This document shows, piece by piece, positions 42,436 through 53,221 of a DNA stretch of 64,000 bases; within the stretch, counting starts at the first letter, position 1, and the number at the start of each line of letters is the position of its first letter. Source of the DNA: Apodemus sylvaticus (lineage: Eukaryota > Chordata > Mammalia > Rodentia > Muridae); NCBI RefSeq assembly GCF_947179515.1, contig NC_067476.1:52361383-52425382 (forward strand), read 5' to 3'. Made by a program: the position numbers and the translations under genes. The notes under the pieces were generated by a model. The model worked only from the letters and a program-made list of their open reading frames with translations, made no database searches and was not told the DNA's origin.

Positions 42436-45391
42436 ATCCTGCCCTTTGGAGAATGAGGACCGAGTTAAATTTTGTAGAGATTTTTATTCTTCCATAAAAA
42501 AAAATCTCAACTCAATCTTTATGGTTTTATATCCCTCTTAAGCAACTCCTGCCTGCATTGGTTTAGAAAAGGGTTTATTTTTCTCTGCTTGGTGTGGAGA
42601 AGCCACAGCCTTGCAGATGAACCACAGGTTTTGGGCTGTGGTTTCGGTAACAAGACATTGAAGTTCTCATAATTAATTATCAGTGGACATAGCTTCTTTA
42701 AGCCACAGTAGCTTATTTCCTGTTGATGAATAGCATCAGAAGTGTGTGCTGTGTGCACAGATACCGCTGGTGAGGTTACTTATCTTCATATCCATTTCCT
42801 ATCCCTGATGCATCTTTATAACCTCTCCTGTCTGTGGCTTGAGATGTAAGTTCAGAAGCAAGCCTTTGCAGCGCCGGCCGACCGAGGACAGACTGTGCAC
42901 TGTGCTGTGCAGAGTGAGTCTCCCCGGAGACTGTGGCTTTGATCAAAACTTTTGAAATGTGTTGAAAAGAGTTCTTGCCCCTTGAATCCAGTTCTGCAGT
43001 TTGGTGTAAAGTGTCTGTATTACTTCTAGAACTGAGAAAAGAGTCAACACCACAGGTTACTTAGATAACCTGCTTCAGTGTAGTATTTCCAGTGCCCACT
43101 GCTTCAAATGCAGAGAATTTTCCTAGGGGGACAGGAGACATCCCTTCTTCCTCTGGGGCTCTGTCCTTAACAGAGTTGTCGGCCCTGTCTGGAACCCTGC
43201 TCACCCCCAGGGACTAGAGGCGGAAGCTTTCCTACCTGATGAATCAGAACAGACTCAGAGTGCCCTTCAAAGGAGAGCTGGTGGAGAAGCTTGCCTTACA
43301 CTTGCAAGGCTGATTTCTGGGGTGCAGTGGCTCTCAGAAGTGCCACGCTGTCTGCTGGTAAAGGCGCTGACTGAAGTGAAACATGGCAGTCATGGGAAAT
43401 TTCATTTTGAGAACTCTAGGAATAGCCTCACTGGGACCAGTGTCAGAAGGAGAGTAATGGATGTCAAGGCACAAAGTCTGGACTCTGTGCTCACCTCTGA
43501 CCCATTCTATCCCCTCCAAGAGGCCGCTGCTGCCTTTGCAGAGGTTTTCAGCCCTGCCTGGAAATAAGACCTCCATTCCCTAGATCTCACTAAAAGGAGC
43601 ATCTCTACATTTTGACAAATGAGTCTCCTCTGCTTCACGTCAAAGGCAATTCCAAGGGGGAGTTACAGTAGTATTTTGAGATGACAGCCTTGCACAAAAG
43701 GCAAATGACCCTTCAAAGCGAGTACATATTGAAACAAAGGAAGATGTGGTGGCATTACCAAGCAGTAGAGTCAGTGCTTATGGGTGAAGCCCTGCGTTTT
43801 ACCCCCTTGGGGCAACTGAAGCAACAAGGACATTTTTATCTGACCCATCATCCTGTTTTCACCTTGTCTGGAAACATCTCCATGTCTCCTATCAGAACCT
43901 CAGTAGAGGAGTGATGGTATGTATCCCCTGCATCTAAGACTCCGGTTAAAATGTAAGATGATCTGCCCACAGATGCTTTGAGATCCAAGACGTCCCACCT
44001 GCCGCCCATTGGCACAGCCTCAGCATGGTCTTGAGTCTCTGCGTTTTATAGATAAAGCAAGAGCGATGCTCGCTTATTTCCCTTTGGCCATTCCGCTGCC
44101 GCCTCTTTTCCTGTTCCACACCGACATGTAACCATTCTGAGCAAACCGATGCTCTATGCCAAGGTGATGGATCAGGCCAAGACTTCCTTGTTGCCATCGT
44201 GCTTTAAGAAACAAGTTTGGAGTCTAGCCCAAGACCTCGATGTGGTGTTGCTCCGCTCCATGCTGCATCCAGGCCTTGCTCTTCCCCCGCACACCCTTAG
44301 GTCCAGCTTTTAGGTTCAAGATGTCTCCCTTCTCCCCGGCTGCTCATAGAACCTGAAAAAACATAACCATGTACAGATTCAAAGACCTTTCTCCATTGCT
44401 ACTCCTAAGGCCCTGGAAAACACTAAACATGAGAGACCATCTCTCATCTCCATGATGGAAGGGGACAGGGCGTGACTGCCCTACGGATGAGAAAGATGGT
44501 GTTGTATAATTCTGAACATGCTACCAGTCTGCCACATGAATAGATCCTAAATCTGCTTTGTCCTCTCACTCTAAGATGATTGCTAAGAATAGAGGCAAAT
44601 AGTTGCTATGAAACTTCGTCCATAACCCTCCCATGACTCAGCCAGCTTTGCTAATTTGCTGTAGGAGTCAGTGTTCAATTTGTTGGAGCAAATTACTGAA
44701 GTTGGTGTCCTTTCCTTAGAATCTGTACTTCCTGTGAGTTGACTGTACCTACCTGCTGCATGTGTAAAATGAAGCTCAGGGTTAATTTTTCACACAGGAC
44801 TAGAGATGGACAAAGGGGTTAATTCTCCATCATTTTCCCTTAGGTCCTTCTAACCGCCTTTTCTATCAAAGCATCTTCTTGCAGACATTTTTTTTTTTGC
44901 CCCTATATTCCCCACCTACCCCTGAAATGGTGATAAGTGTTTGTTGAGCAGACCATTGGTGTCTGCATCTCCTGTCTTAGCTGAAAACACTTGAGCATCC
45001 ACACCAGGTTTCCAGAGGAGGCTACATGCATAATTGGAAGAGACCCATGTCCAGCCTGCTTATTTCTAGAAAAGACAAAAGTCCCTGTTGAGCTGGAAAG
45101 ATGGCAGAGTGATTATTTCTGTGGCTGACATGTGGGGTGGTTAGCAGTTATGGGTAGAAGACCCTGGAAAGAGAGAGAGGCATCATCAAGGCCATCAGAA
45201 TATGATCAGCACAGTCGCCTGCTAGAGGACAGCAGCAGGCATATCTAGGTGTCTGTACTGATTTAGAAACATTGCTTGGATGAGAAATCTGAGGTATGAC
45301 CTCTGCTAAGGGGGATGGGGGAAGGCTATAATTTTATCAACCAAAACAGAAAGGCCACTAGCAATAGAAATGGGCAAACAAACTATATATA
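42434..45391. other. Long repeat-poor stretch
   Basis: Nearly 3 kb without a clear rodent repeat; a possible SINE head remnant lies near 45090. A GC-rich spot (GCAGCGCCGGCCGACCGAGG) is at about 42870. Forward frames 43322-43567 and 43681-43914 lack domains. Confidence 0.4.
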
Positions 45392-45440
45392 TGTGTGTGT
45401 GTGTGTGTGTGTACATACACACACACACACACATACATAC
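45392..45440. repeat. (TG)n-ACATAC-(CA)n inverted dinucleotide repeat
   Basis: A TG run (45392-45412) is followed after a few bases by a CA run (45418-45432), making a near-perfect palindrome that can fold as a hairpin. Alternating purine-pyrimidine DNA is also Z-prone. Confidence 0.93.
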
Positions 45441-45631
45441 AACTAAATATGCTTTTCCCCCATCAGACTGATGTTGGGGAAAGCCACTGATAAATATCCA
45501 ATGACAGGGAAGCTGTAATTCCTGGAGTTTGTGGGTATGGGTGCTAATGTTAATCAGATTTTATAGCTTGTTTGCACACACCATTTGCATAAACATTTCT
45601 AAGCCTTGCACACAAGATTCTTCTTTGCAGG

Positions 45632-45855
45632 AATGGAGAGGTAGTTTATTGTTTGAGAGTATTTGAGAGTACTGTTAAGAGAAGATCTGGGTTCAGTTCC
45701 TAGCACCAACATGGTCACTCACAACCATCTCTGTAACTCCAGTTCAGGAGGATCCAACGCCCTCTTCTGGCCTCCATGGGCACTACACACACCTGCACCT
45801 GATGCCCAGACATACATGTAGGCAAAACACCCATACACATGAAATAAAAAAGCAT
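45632..45855 (+). mobile_element. B3 SINE
   Basis: 'ggttcagttcctagcaccaa', 'catctctgtaactccagttc', 'cgccctcttctggcctccat' and 'ggcaaaacacccatacacat' in sense B3 order. Confidence 0.9.
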
Positions 45856-45867
45856 CTCCATTGCATT

Positions 45868-46295
45868 GTTATTTATAATAGCAAACAGCTGAAAAAGTGT
45901 AAATATCAAATAAACATACTTGTATACATCATAATTTGTACCCAAACTGAAAAACTATAAAGCTATTTAACTTGTGTGAGAGATATATAGATATATGCCC
46001 ATCTTTGAGACACTGTTTTCACAACCAGGAAATTATAAGACCTAATGGCATAATTTCATTTACTGTAAAATGAGTCCAAGGCCATGGATCTGTGAGAATG
46101 TAGGTAGATGTGAGGATCAACAAACTGAGTTATGAAATACTTTAAGCTGGCTGCCCTGGGAATGGGAGGGAAGGGCGTGGAGAGTGGAGTAAGACCCTGC
46201 GTTTTTAAATTCTACATAGTTCTGACCTTTGACTCGTTTATAACAAGAATGAATTTATGGATTGTTTATACAGTTCATTAAACTTTATATAAAAA
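45868..46295 (+). mobile_element. Ancient L1 3' fragment, tentative
   Basis: 'cattgttatttataatagca' followed by 'aacagctgaaaaagtg', and further on 'ggctgccctgggaatgggag', resemble the 3' end of old mammalian L1M elements. Heavily diverged. Confidence 0.45.
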
Positions 46296-46799
46296 TAGTA
46301 AAGTTGCACTTTGGTTTTCTGGGAAAAGCACCCAGAATTGCTTCCCAAGGACTCCATTCAGGAAACCACAGGTGGGCGTAATGGAAGTTTTTTCTTTTTA
46401 TTTTAGTAGTGGTTGGTCTGTTTACATAATTAGGTATGGGAGAGGTTTACCCCCACCATAAATTTTCCAGAACACATACCTGTATTGACTGTAGAAGAGA
46501 TACACATACGAAGCTGGCTGAGCCCACCTCTTATGTGTGGGTTGCAGTAGGTAGGGAATACTGTTCCCATTTTGCTGGCTGGCATGGTCATCACCAGAGA
46601 TGATTAGGCATAAGATGCTGGTCTAGGCCCTACTGCGCACACTCATTTCTTGGCCTCTGAGCCCAGTGCTCAGACAGTGAAGCTAAGTTTTCAGAGTCTT
46701 GTTAGCTTCAGACCTGACACATCCATTCCTGGGACAGCAGTTATGTTCTTACGTGAGCACAACATAATAATTGATGGCCCCTTTGTTGTTTCTCACTCT
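46296..46799. other. Unassigned stretch
   Basis: Nothing recognised. Confidence 0.4.
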
Positions 46800-46925
46800 G
46801 CTCTGTTACCTGCTTCTGGGCAAGAGTTCTGTTTTGTTCATCTCTGTATCCATAGTACCCAGTCCAGGGCCCAACCCCCCAATGCCCACAAGATGCTCGG
46901 CAAATGGCTGTAAGACAAATAATAA
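46800..46925 (+). mobile_element. L2 LINE 3' end, tentative
   Basis: 'ttttgttcatctctgtatcc' followed by 'atagtacccagtccagggcc' and 'agatgctcggcaaatggctg' aligns with the ancient L2 terminal region. Predates rodents. Confidence 0.5.
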
Positions 46926-46939
46926 AAAGTTCCACTGCC

Positions 46940-47176
46940 AAGCAACTCTTTAAGAGAATTGTTATTTTACATGTATTGGTATTTTGCTCCTGTGTATGTC
47001 TGTGCACCACATTTATGTATGCCTGGTGCCTGCAGAGATCAACTGGGGTTTCTGGTTCCTCTGCAACTGGAGTTACAGACATTTATGAGCCACCATGTGA
47101 GTGCTGAGAACTGAACCTTGGTCCTCTCTATGAGCATTCAGTGCTCTTAACTGCTGAGCCATCTCACCAAACCCAC
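46940..47176 (-). mobile_element. B3 SINE (antisense)
   Basis: 'gtgcaccacatttatgtatg', 'cctggtgcctgcagagatca', 'ctgcaactggagttacagac' and 'tcttaactgctgagccatct' in antisense B3 order. Confidence 0.9.
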
Positions 47177-47214
47177 AATGTATATGTACGTAGATAGGTA
47201 GGTATAGGTGCAGG

Positions 47215-47310
47215 TGCGGGTGTGGTGCGGTGCAGTGCAGTGCGGTGCAGTGCGGTGCGGGGTGCGGGGTGCGGGGTGCGGGGTGCGGGGTGCGGGGTGC
47301 GGGGTATGTG
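47215..47310. repeat. (GGTGC)n to (GGGGTGC)n tandem repeat, strong G4 candidate
   Basis: GGTGC/AGTGC pentamers grade into GGGGTGC heptamers. From 47259 to 47304 there are seven consecutive GGGG runs separated by TGC, a canonical intramolecular G-quadruplex layout on the plus strand. Confidence 0.96.
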
Positions 47311-47324
47311 TGTGTGTGTGTGTT

Positions 47325-47450
47325 GTCCAGTGAACTCTAGAAATCCTGTCTCTTCCCCAGCAATGGAGATATATGGGTTTGGGGGATCAAACTCAGGTCC
47401 TCCTGTTTGCAAGGCAAGTGGTTTACCCACTGAGCCATCGGTATAGCCTT
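47325..47450 (-). mobile_element. B4-type SINE fragment (antisense)
   Basis: 'gtccagtgaactctagaaat' followed by 'ggggatcaaactcaggtcct', 'cctgtttgcaaggcaagtgg' and 'tttacccactgagccatc' match the B4 head region. Confidence 0.65.
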
Positions 47451-48383
47451 CAACTCACTTTTAAATAAGTGAAACTGGTGTTTACTGTGATTGGAGAGAA
47501 AAGACTAAAAATATAGTAGTTAAAGCCTGGTGCTGTTCAAATTGAATGCTGTGGCCAGTTTTGTTTGGTGTTTATACTTTGGAATTGACTGACAGCAACT
47601 CTGCCAGCTCCTTGACCTCCCGTGACTTACCTTCCCCTACAGAACAGACACAGCACTACTCCTCTGCCTCCTGGGATTCAGTGAGATTAAGATGAAGAGC
47701 TTTTCCAGTGGCCACAGTGCATGGACAGGGACATTCATTGTTATTTGTGCTGGGTTTTTTTCCAGAGTGTATATGACATGAGTCATTCTCCTGGTCAGGG
47801 TTTCTAAACACCTCTTTAACTGCCAAGTGATTATTACTTAACTAACTTTGGAGATACATCTTCTAAAAATGGAGACATTTCCCGAAACAGTCTAATGAGC
47901 ATCTCACCTTTTAGCTTAGGAACATTATCATAAGCAGCAATTACTGTGCTGTGTAAGGCGCAGAAATACTGCCCGTGCCCACAGAGGTGTGGGCCAGTGC
48001 TGGGCTTTATAGCTACTCCGATTCCTTGGCTCCTTTGTCTTAGCTTCTGTAATGGCCAGTTGTCAATTCTTATTATTCTCAGTAGCCTGTGTGTAGTACA
48101 TTCTTTCATCATTATAATTTTCCCTTCTAATAGGCTGCACTCTTGGGAATCAGGCAGCCAAGAATGTTATAGTTGTGCATAAATAACAGTGACTCAATGA
48201 GGGTCCTTCGAAGCTCTCCGATGAATAAGATGCATAATCTTTGCAACTGTAGCATAACTTGAGTGTTTTTTTCTTCCCATGCTACACTACTATTACATAT
48301 AGTTAAGAAAGACAAAGCCTTACAATGTACAAACCCTCTCTTCCCAACACACTCCTGCACGCACTTACAGGGCCTCACCTATA
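47451..48383. other. Unassigned stretch
   Basis: Nothing recognised on either strand. Confidence 0.4.
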
Positions 48384-48437
48384 GCCTCTAATCCCAATGT
48401 TGGCTGGGATTAGAGGCATGTGTCACCAAATCTGGCT
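48384..48437 (-). mobile_element. B1 fragment with a fold-back (inverted) end
   Basis: 'ctgggattagaggcatgtgt' followed by 'caccaaatctggct' is the left end of an antisense B1. Immediately before it GCCTCTAATCCCA (48384-48396) is the exact complement of TGGGATTAGAGGC (48405-48417), leaving an 8-base loop. Confidence 0.7.
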
Positions 48438-49612
48438 CTCCATTTTCTAGTCTACAGTTTTAGTGGAATTCAACACAGTGCCCTGGGCTGGTCTAAACCT
48501 CTCAAGTCTTCCTGTACTCAGAGAGAAACACTTTGTGCTCCTGGGAATGACACTAGGTACAAGCTCTGAATCTGGTGGTTACATGAGTTGAGTTCTCCTG
48601 TAACCAGGAGCAAGACTGGTTCTGTTGCTCTCCATGAGAAGAATGTGTTAATTCTAAAGTGCTAAGAAGAGTTTTAGCACTGTGCTACTCCGGCACATGA
48701 CTCTTCTTTTGCTTTTAGAGTTCTTCCAAGAATCTGGCTTGAGACAGAACTCTGTTTCTATGGAAGAAATTCCTCAACAGCCTTTCCATCCACCCCTGTT
48801 CTTTGAAATGGCCTGGGGGGGGTGGGGAGGGGACATTCTAAAAATCATTGTGAAGCTGCCATTCTGGAGATGATGAGGTCAGGTAGCAGGAGGAGAGGTT
48901 ATGTAAAGAACCACCATGTGGGATGCAGGGAGCTGAGCTGAGGGGGAAGTTCCCTTCTCTACTAGACTTTGCCACTAAGTTCATTTGTACCTACAGATGG
49001 GAAAGCATTAAAATAAATATGTGGTATGTCCCTGGGCTTGAGCAGAGGAGCGGTTGATAATTAAGTAGACCCAGTATTTGTCTTCTAATTTTGTATTAAA
49101 TTTCTCAAATTAAATGATGTATTTCTGCAGAAACCATCTGTCTTGGAGCATGCAGTACGAGATGCCTTGTGACTATTCAGTAATGTTCTTTTGTCAATTT
49201 GAAATTTGCTGTGGCAGATGGCTCCCCTGTCCTTTACCTTCTCTTTCTGATTTCTTTGGACCTCTTTGGAGATCCAGTTGGAATGAATTCCCCACTGCAG
49301 CCCTGGGTTTTCTGGGACTGCCTGACCCTGCAGGCCTGGAGTATAGACCTTGTGCCTTCATTATTTAGTTAGTGGGACCTACTCAGTGCCTGTTTAACTC
49401 TCTTGTTTAATGAAATGCATGAACTTTAAAGATACCTCAGTCTGAAATGTTTCTGAGAGACAAGAAGCATGAGCAGCCATGGGGAGTGGAGGCAGGGGGC
49501 TGACTCTGTGGACTATGAAGGAAGCAGGTGGAATTGCACATCTCAAGGTCTACATTTACATCTTGACTTTTAAAAATGTTAAATGTACTATTAGGGTTTC
49601 TCTCTCTCACTC
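48438..49612. other. Unassigned stretch
   Basis: Nothing recognised apart from a G-rich run at about 48815-48831. Confidence 0.4.
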
Positions 49613-49613
49613 T

Positions 49614-49647
<34 letters not shown>

Positions 49648-49713
49648 TGTGTATGTGTGTATGTGTGTGTATGTGTGTGTATGTGTGTATATGTGTGTAT
49701 ATGTATGTGTGTA

Positions 49714-49755
<42 letters not shown>
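49613..49755. repeat. (GT)n/(GTAT)n microsatellite
   Basis: About 140 bp of GT with GTAT and GCGT variants. It opens Cys-Val and Thr-His frames on the two strands that are not genes. Confidence 0.97.
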
Positions 49756-49756
<1 letters not shown>

Positions 49757-49878
49757 TTCTCTCCTTATACTTTTGCAAGGGTTCTGGGGATGGAACTCAG
49801 GTCACAAAACTTACAGGACAAGCACCTCTATCTGTGAGCCAGAGACATCTTGCTGGTCCTATCTTGACATTTAACTGT

Positions 49879-50376
49879 TGTATTAGTTTGGGTTCTCTAG
49901 AGTCACAGAACGTATGGATAGTCTTTATATAGTTAGGGAATTTGTCAATGACTTACAGTCTATAGTCCAACTCCCCAACAATGATCAGCAGCAGCTGTAG
50001 ATGGAAGTCCAAGGATCTAGCAGTTTCTCAGTCCCATGAGGCAAGCAGGAAAGGAAGAGTGAGAGAGAATCTTCCTTCTTCCAATGTCCTTATATATCTC
50101 CAGCAGAGGGTGTAGCCCAGATTAAAGGCTGTAGGTCTCCAGCAGAGGGTGTGGCCCAGATTAAAGGTGTGTGCATCCATGCCTTTAATCCCAAATGATC
50201 TTGAACTCGGAGATCTCCTTGTTTTAGCCACTATGCTTCAAGATCTCCATACCAAGATCCAGGTCAGAAACTTATATCTCTGAGCCTCCAAATTAGGATC
50301 ATAGGTGAGCCTTCCAATTCTAGAGTGTAGTTCATTCCAGATATAGTCAAGTTGACAACCAGGAATAGCCACTACA
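49879..50376 (-). mobile_element. 3' LTR, MT2-like (ERV-L/MERVL family)
   Basis: The minus strand begins TGTAGTGGCTATTCCTGG and ends ...CCCAAACTAATACA. 'gatatataaggacattgg' is a TATA-like promoter, and a 39-bp direct repeat lies just upstream of it in U3. A polypurine-like 'caaggggtggat' immediately precedes the LTR on the minus strand, as expected for a 3' LTR with internal sequence still attached. 498 bp. The outer flank is ACTGT (49874-49878). Confidence 0.85.
50097..50174. repeat. 39-bp direct repeat in the U3 of the MT2-like LTR
   Basis: Copies at 50097-50135 and 50136-50174 differ at a few positions; each starts TCTCCAGCAGAGGGTGT. The solo LTR at 2334-2803 has one copy. Confidence 0.92.
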
Positions 50377-50946
50377 ATCCACCCCTTGTCAACTTGACAC
50401 AAATAATATTTCATGTCCACATGAAGCAATAACAAGATGTGAATACACCTAACATGATATAACTATTCCTCGTACAATTGCAAACACATTTGTAAATTTA
50501 CAATGGGGAAATGTCCCTTGGGAACATTCTTTTAGTGTTTCAGTACCAATTCATGTTAAAGAGATTAGAAGAAAGACAAATGTATCTTTAACAAAATAAG
50601 ACAGAAGCATTCATATTACTTATAATCCTCATTTCTGCAACTGGTTACGTGGCCTTCCTCTGCTACCCATTCTGTATTTCCTTCACCTTCGGCAAGCACC
50701 TCAGCAGGTCTTGGCTCTTTTCCTGGAGGATTGACCCATACCTTCATTCCTGATGGGTCTGTATCCTTTGTCATCCTGCTTGGATTAGGCTGTTATTGTT
50801 TCCCATTGATTTTAATCACAGGACATGGTAGTACTAAGAGACGCCCTAGGGAATCTCCTGCACTCCAGACATAATCCTGCTTACCTCCATTGTGGAGAGG
50901 CAATCCAATTTCCCCATGGTAATCTGGATCTATTACCCCTCCTAAC
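50377..50946 (-). mobile_element. ERV-L-like internal sequence with decayed dUTPase-like segment
   Basis: Read on the minus strand, about 570 bp lie upstream of the polypurine tract of the 3' LTR. From 50951 downward one frame stays open for about 50 codons and resembles the C-terminal part of the dUTPase domain that ERV-L elements carry after pol: a Gly-Val-Ile-Asp-Pro block at about 50926-50942, a tryptophan-containing Gly-Asp motif further on, and a conserved-looking Leu/Pro-rich strand. An in-frame stop at 50793-50795 interrupts it; sense-like codons resume beyond to about 50622. There is no envelope-like sequence, as expected for ERV-L. The copy is truncated on its 5' side and cannot be functional. 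The domain call rests on memory of the family. Confidence 0.65.
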
Positions 50947-50951
50947 ACTGT

Positions 50952-51388
50952 TGTAATGGCTATTCTTGGTTGTCAACTTGACTATATCTGAAATGGACTA
51001 CACTCTAGAATTGGGAGGCTCATCTATGATCCTAATTTGGAGGCTCAGAGATATAACTATATAAAGACTATCCATACATTCTGTGACTCTAGAGAACCCA
51101 AACTAATACAGAAGTTGGTACCAGGAGTGGGGTATTCCTGTGACAACCTGACCATGTTTTGGGGAGGACTGTGGAAGGACTTTGGAACTTTGAGCTAGAA
51201 AAGCCAGTAAGAAACATCCCTCCATGGCCTCTGCATCAGCTCCTGCTTCCTGACCTGCTTGAGTTCCAGTCCTGACTTCCTTTAGTAATGAACTGCAACA
51301 TGGAAGTGTAAGCTCAATAAACCCTTTACTCCCCAACTTGCTTCTTGGTCACGATGTTTGTGCAGGAATAGAAACCCTGACTAAGACA
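50952..51388 (+). mobile_element. Chimeric ERV-L/MaLR element: MT2-like 5' LTR, leader, MTD-like 3' LTR part
   Basis: 50952-51110 is an MT2-like LTR with an internal deletion of about 300 bp (starts TGTAATGGCTATTCTTGG, ends CCCAAACTAATACA). 51116-51132 is a primer-binding site TGGTACCAGGAGTGGGG of the leucine-tRNA type used by ERV-L. Leader sequence runs to about 51204. 51205-51388 is the 3' part of a different LTR family, nearly identical to the 24813-25210 MaLR, with 'gctcaataaaccc' and end CTGACTAAGACA. Perfect 5-bp flanks ACTGT at 50947-50951 and 51389-51393 bound the unit. It lies in the opposite orientation to the surrounding ERV-L internal sequence. Confidence 0.8.
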
Positions 51389-51393
51389 ACTGT

Positions 51394-51430
51394 GATTCAT
51401 TTGGCTGAGATTCTTTGTTCCTTTAACTCA
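51394..51430 (-). mobile_element. Likely continuation of ERV-L dUTPase-like segment
   Basis: Beyond the chimeric insert the minus-strand codons next to the duplication fit the residues that normally precede the Val-Leu-Gly-Gly block of ERV-L dUTPase, with a stop created by one substitution. The homology fades at a T-rich run near 51432. Inference from a short match. Confidence 0.4.
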
Positions 51431-53221
51431 GTTTTTTTTTAATTGGCAAAAGTGAGGATATAGTATCTTTAGATTACTGTAAAATTGGGTAAAGCTGAGC
51501 TGGGCTGACTTGTGGAAGTGCCTTCCGTACTGTAGGATGCCAGTAGTCACCACCATGGCCATGGTACTATTAGGATGATGTGTACTGGACCCGCCAGCTC
51601 TGAAGTTCTGGCTGTGCAGAGCAGCAGATGCTTCCTTGCTCTGGCTTGGTCCAATCACTGCACTAACTCATGTTTTATTATTCAGTTTTAATTTTGTCAA
51701 TGGCCACTCATCCATTGATTCCAAAGGATGAAGTCAAGGCAGGGGGATCATCTGGCTGGAGGATCAGATGATCAGGAAGATGGTTAGGAGACTGGAATAT
51801 GATACATTTAAAGCAACATGTTTAATAAATGCAGAAACTATCCCAGGCTCAGAAAGAGTCTGTCAGAGATGGATAAAAACTCTTTAAAGAGAGCAGTTCA
51901 TTGAACAAACTCAAGAGAGGAAGTTCACATGGCCTGACTGACTTTAATAAAACTTTGGTTGACTAACAACATGGTTGGAATTTACCCAAATTTTGCTCTC
52001 CTTTAAGACAATTTCCAAGTAGGTGGGCTGTGCAGGACGCTCTTTCCAGCCAGCTGTGTCTGAGAGTGGACTTTAGTTACAGAGTCTTCTCCTGAGCCAT
52101 CCCAGCACAAACTTCAAGCTGTATAGAAATGAGATGTAAAATATGGTTTGGAAGGAGGTGAGAGCACCAAGTCTCCTCTTACCTAGTATTTAGGTTAGCG
52201 GAAACAACAAGCCCTGTGTCAGAGTCATTTTTGAGAAAGGAAGGAGAGAGATGATATATGTGGTCAGCAAGATAATTGGACTCATGGAGTTGGGACAGCA
52301 GCTGTGGAATCAGACCAATTTTTGTCCTCATCGATTAGGCTTCTTCTAGTAACTAAACTGTCACCACAGCAATTTTGCTACAACAGTGACCTGTGATCAC
52401 AGTGTTTAAATTCCACTATAGCCATGTACCTCCACCCCAGGACCAGGGCACCAGCAGTGAGCCTTTAAAATGCATGAGGTGGAGCCTCGCTGGGAGACCC
52501 GCTCCTACAGCAGTAACTCCAAGTGGGAAACCATGAGAGTGGTTTGAAATTCTTTACCTTCAGATACAAAACCTTAATACCACGTTGACCTTGGACTGTA
52601 ATTTGGGTAACCAGCACTTTTAGGCCCCATTTACAGCAGGGAGGTAGATTGGTTAGAAAACATGTGTTTGCAGTCAGTGGTGTCCATGACTTGGTTGCTT
52701 CATACCGGTCTTGGATGAGTGTTTGCAAAGTCTGTACTCCCCATAGTCTATCGTGTTGGTTCTTGCGCACAAGTCTTTTATCTAAAATGGTATGCAGTCT
52801 TATGAACCCTGTGCATACCCTCTTATGTTCTCTATTGATCTCTAGCTTACTTATAATACCTAACACAGTATGAACCTTGTTATTTTGCCTTCTTTAGGGA
52901 GCAATGAAAAGGGAAAATATATGCATGTTTTTAGTGCAGACAGTTTAAAAAATATTTTTAGTCACTGGTCAAATCTATGGATGCCAGACTGTAGATACAG
53001 AAGGCCAAAGAATTTTCCTAGACCACTGGTTTTGCTTGAAGACACTCATGCTTCTCCAATTACATTTCAAGTTGTGTTTTCTAAAGCATGCTTTCTCCAG
53101 CTGAGATCCAGAACATTCCTGCTGCTGTGGGAATTCTGTGCTGCCCTTTCTCTGTTTGCTCAGCCCTTTCTTCACTGGGCTGCTATGCTCACAGTTTAAA
53201 ATAGTTTGCCTCAAAGAGTTT
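51431..53221. other. Unassigned, repeat-poor stretch
   Basis: About 1.8 kb with no repeat recognised. The open frames 52465-52866 (-, 133 codons) and 52870-53199 (+, 109 codons) have no domain. Confidence 0.4.

Noticed and set aside
42866..42890. Possible CpG-island promoter.
   Set aside because: Only about 20 bases are GC-rich, too short for a CpG island.
45090..45180. Possible SINE head ('gagctggaaagatggcagag').
   Set aside because: Only the first 20 bases match; the rest does not follow any SINE.
49437..49932. Thr-His and Cys-Val repeat frames on opposite strands.
   Set aside because: They are encoded by the 49613-49755 GT microsatellite.
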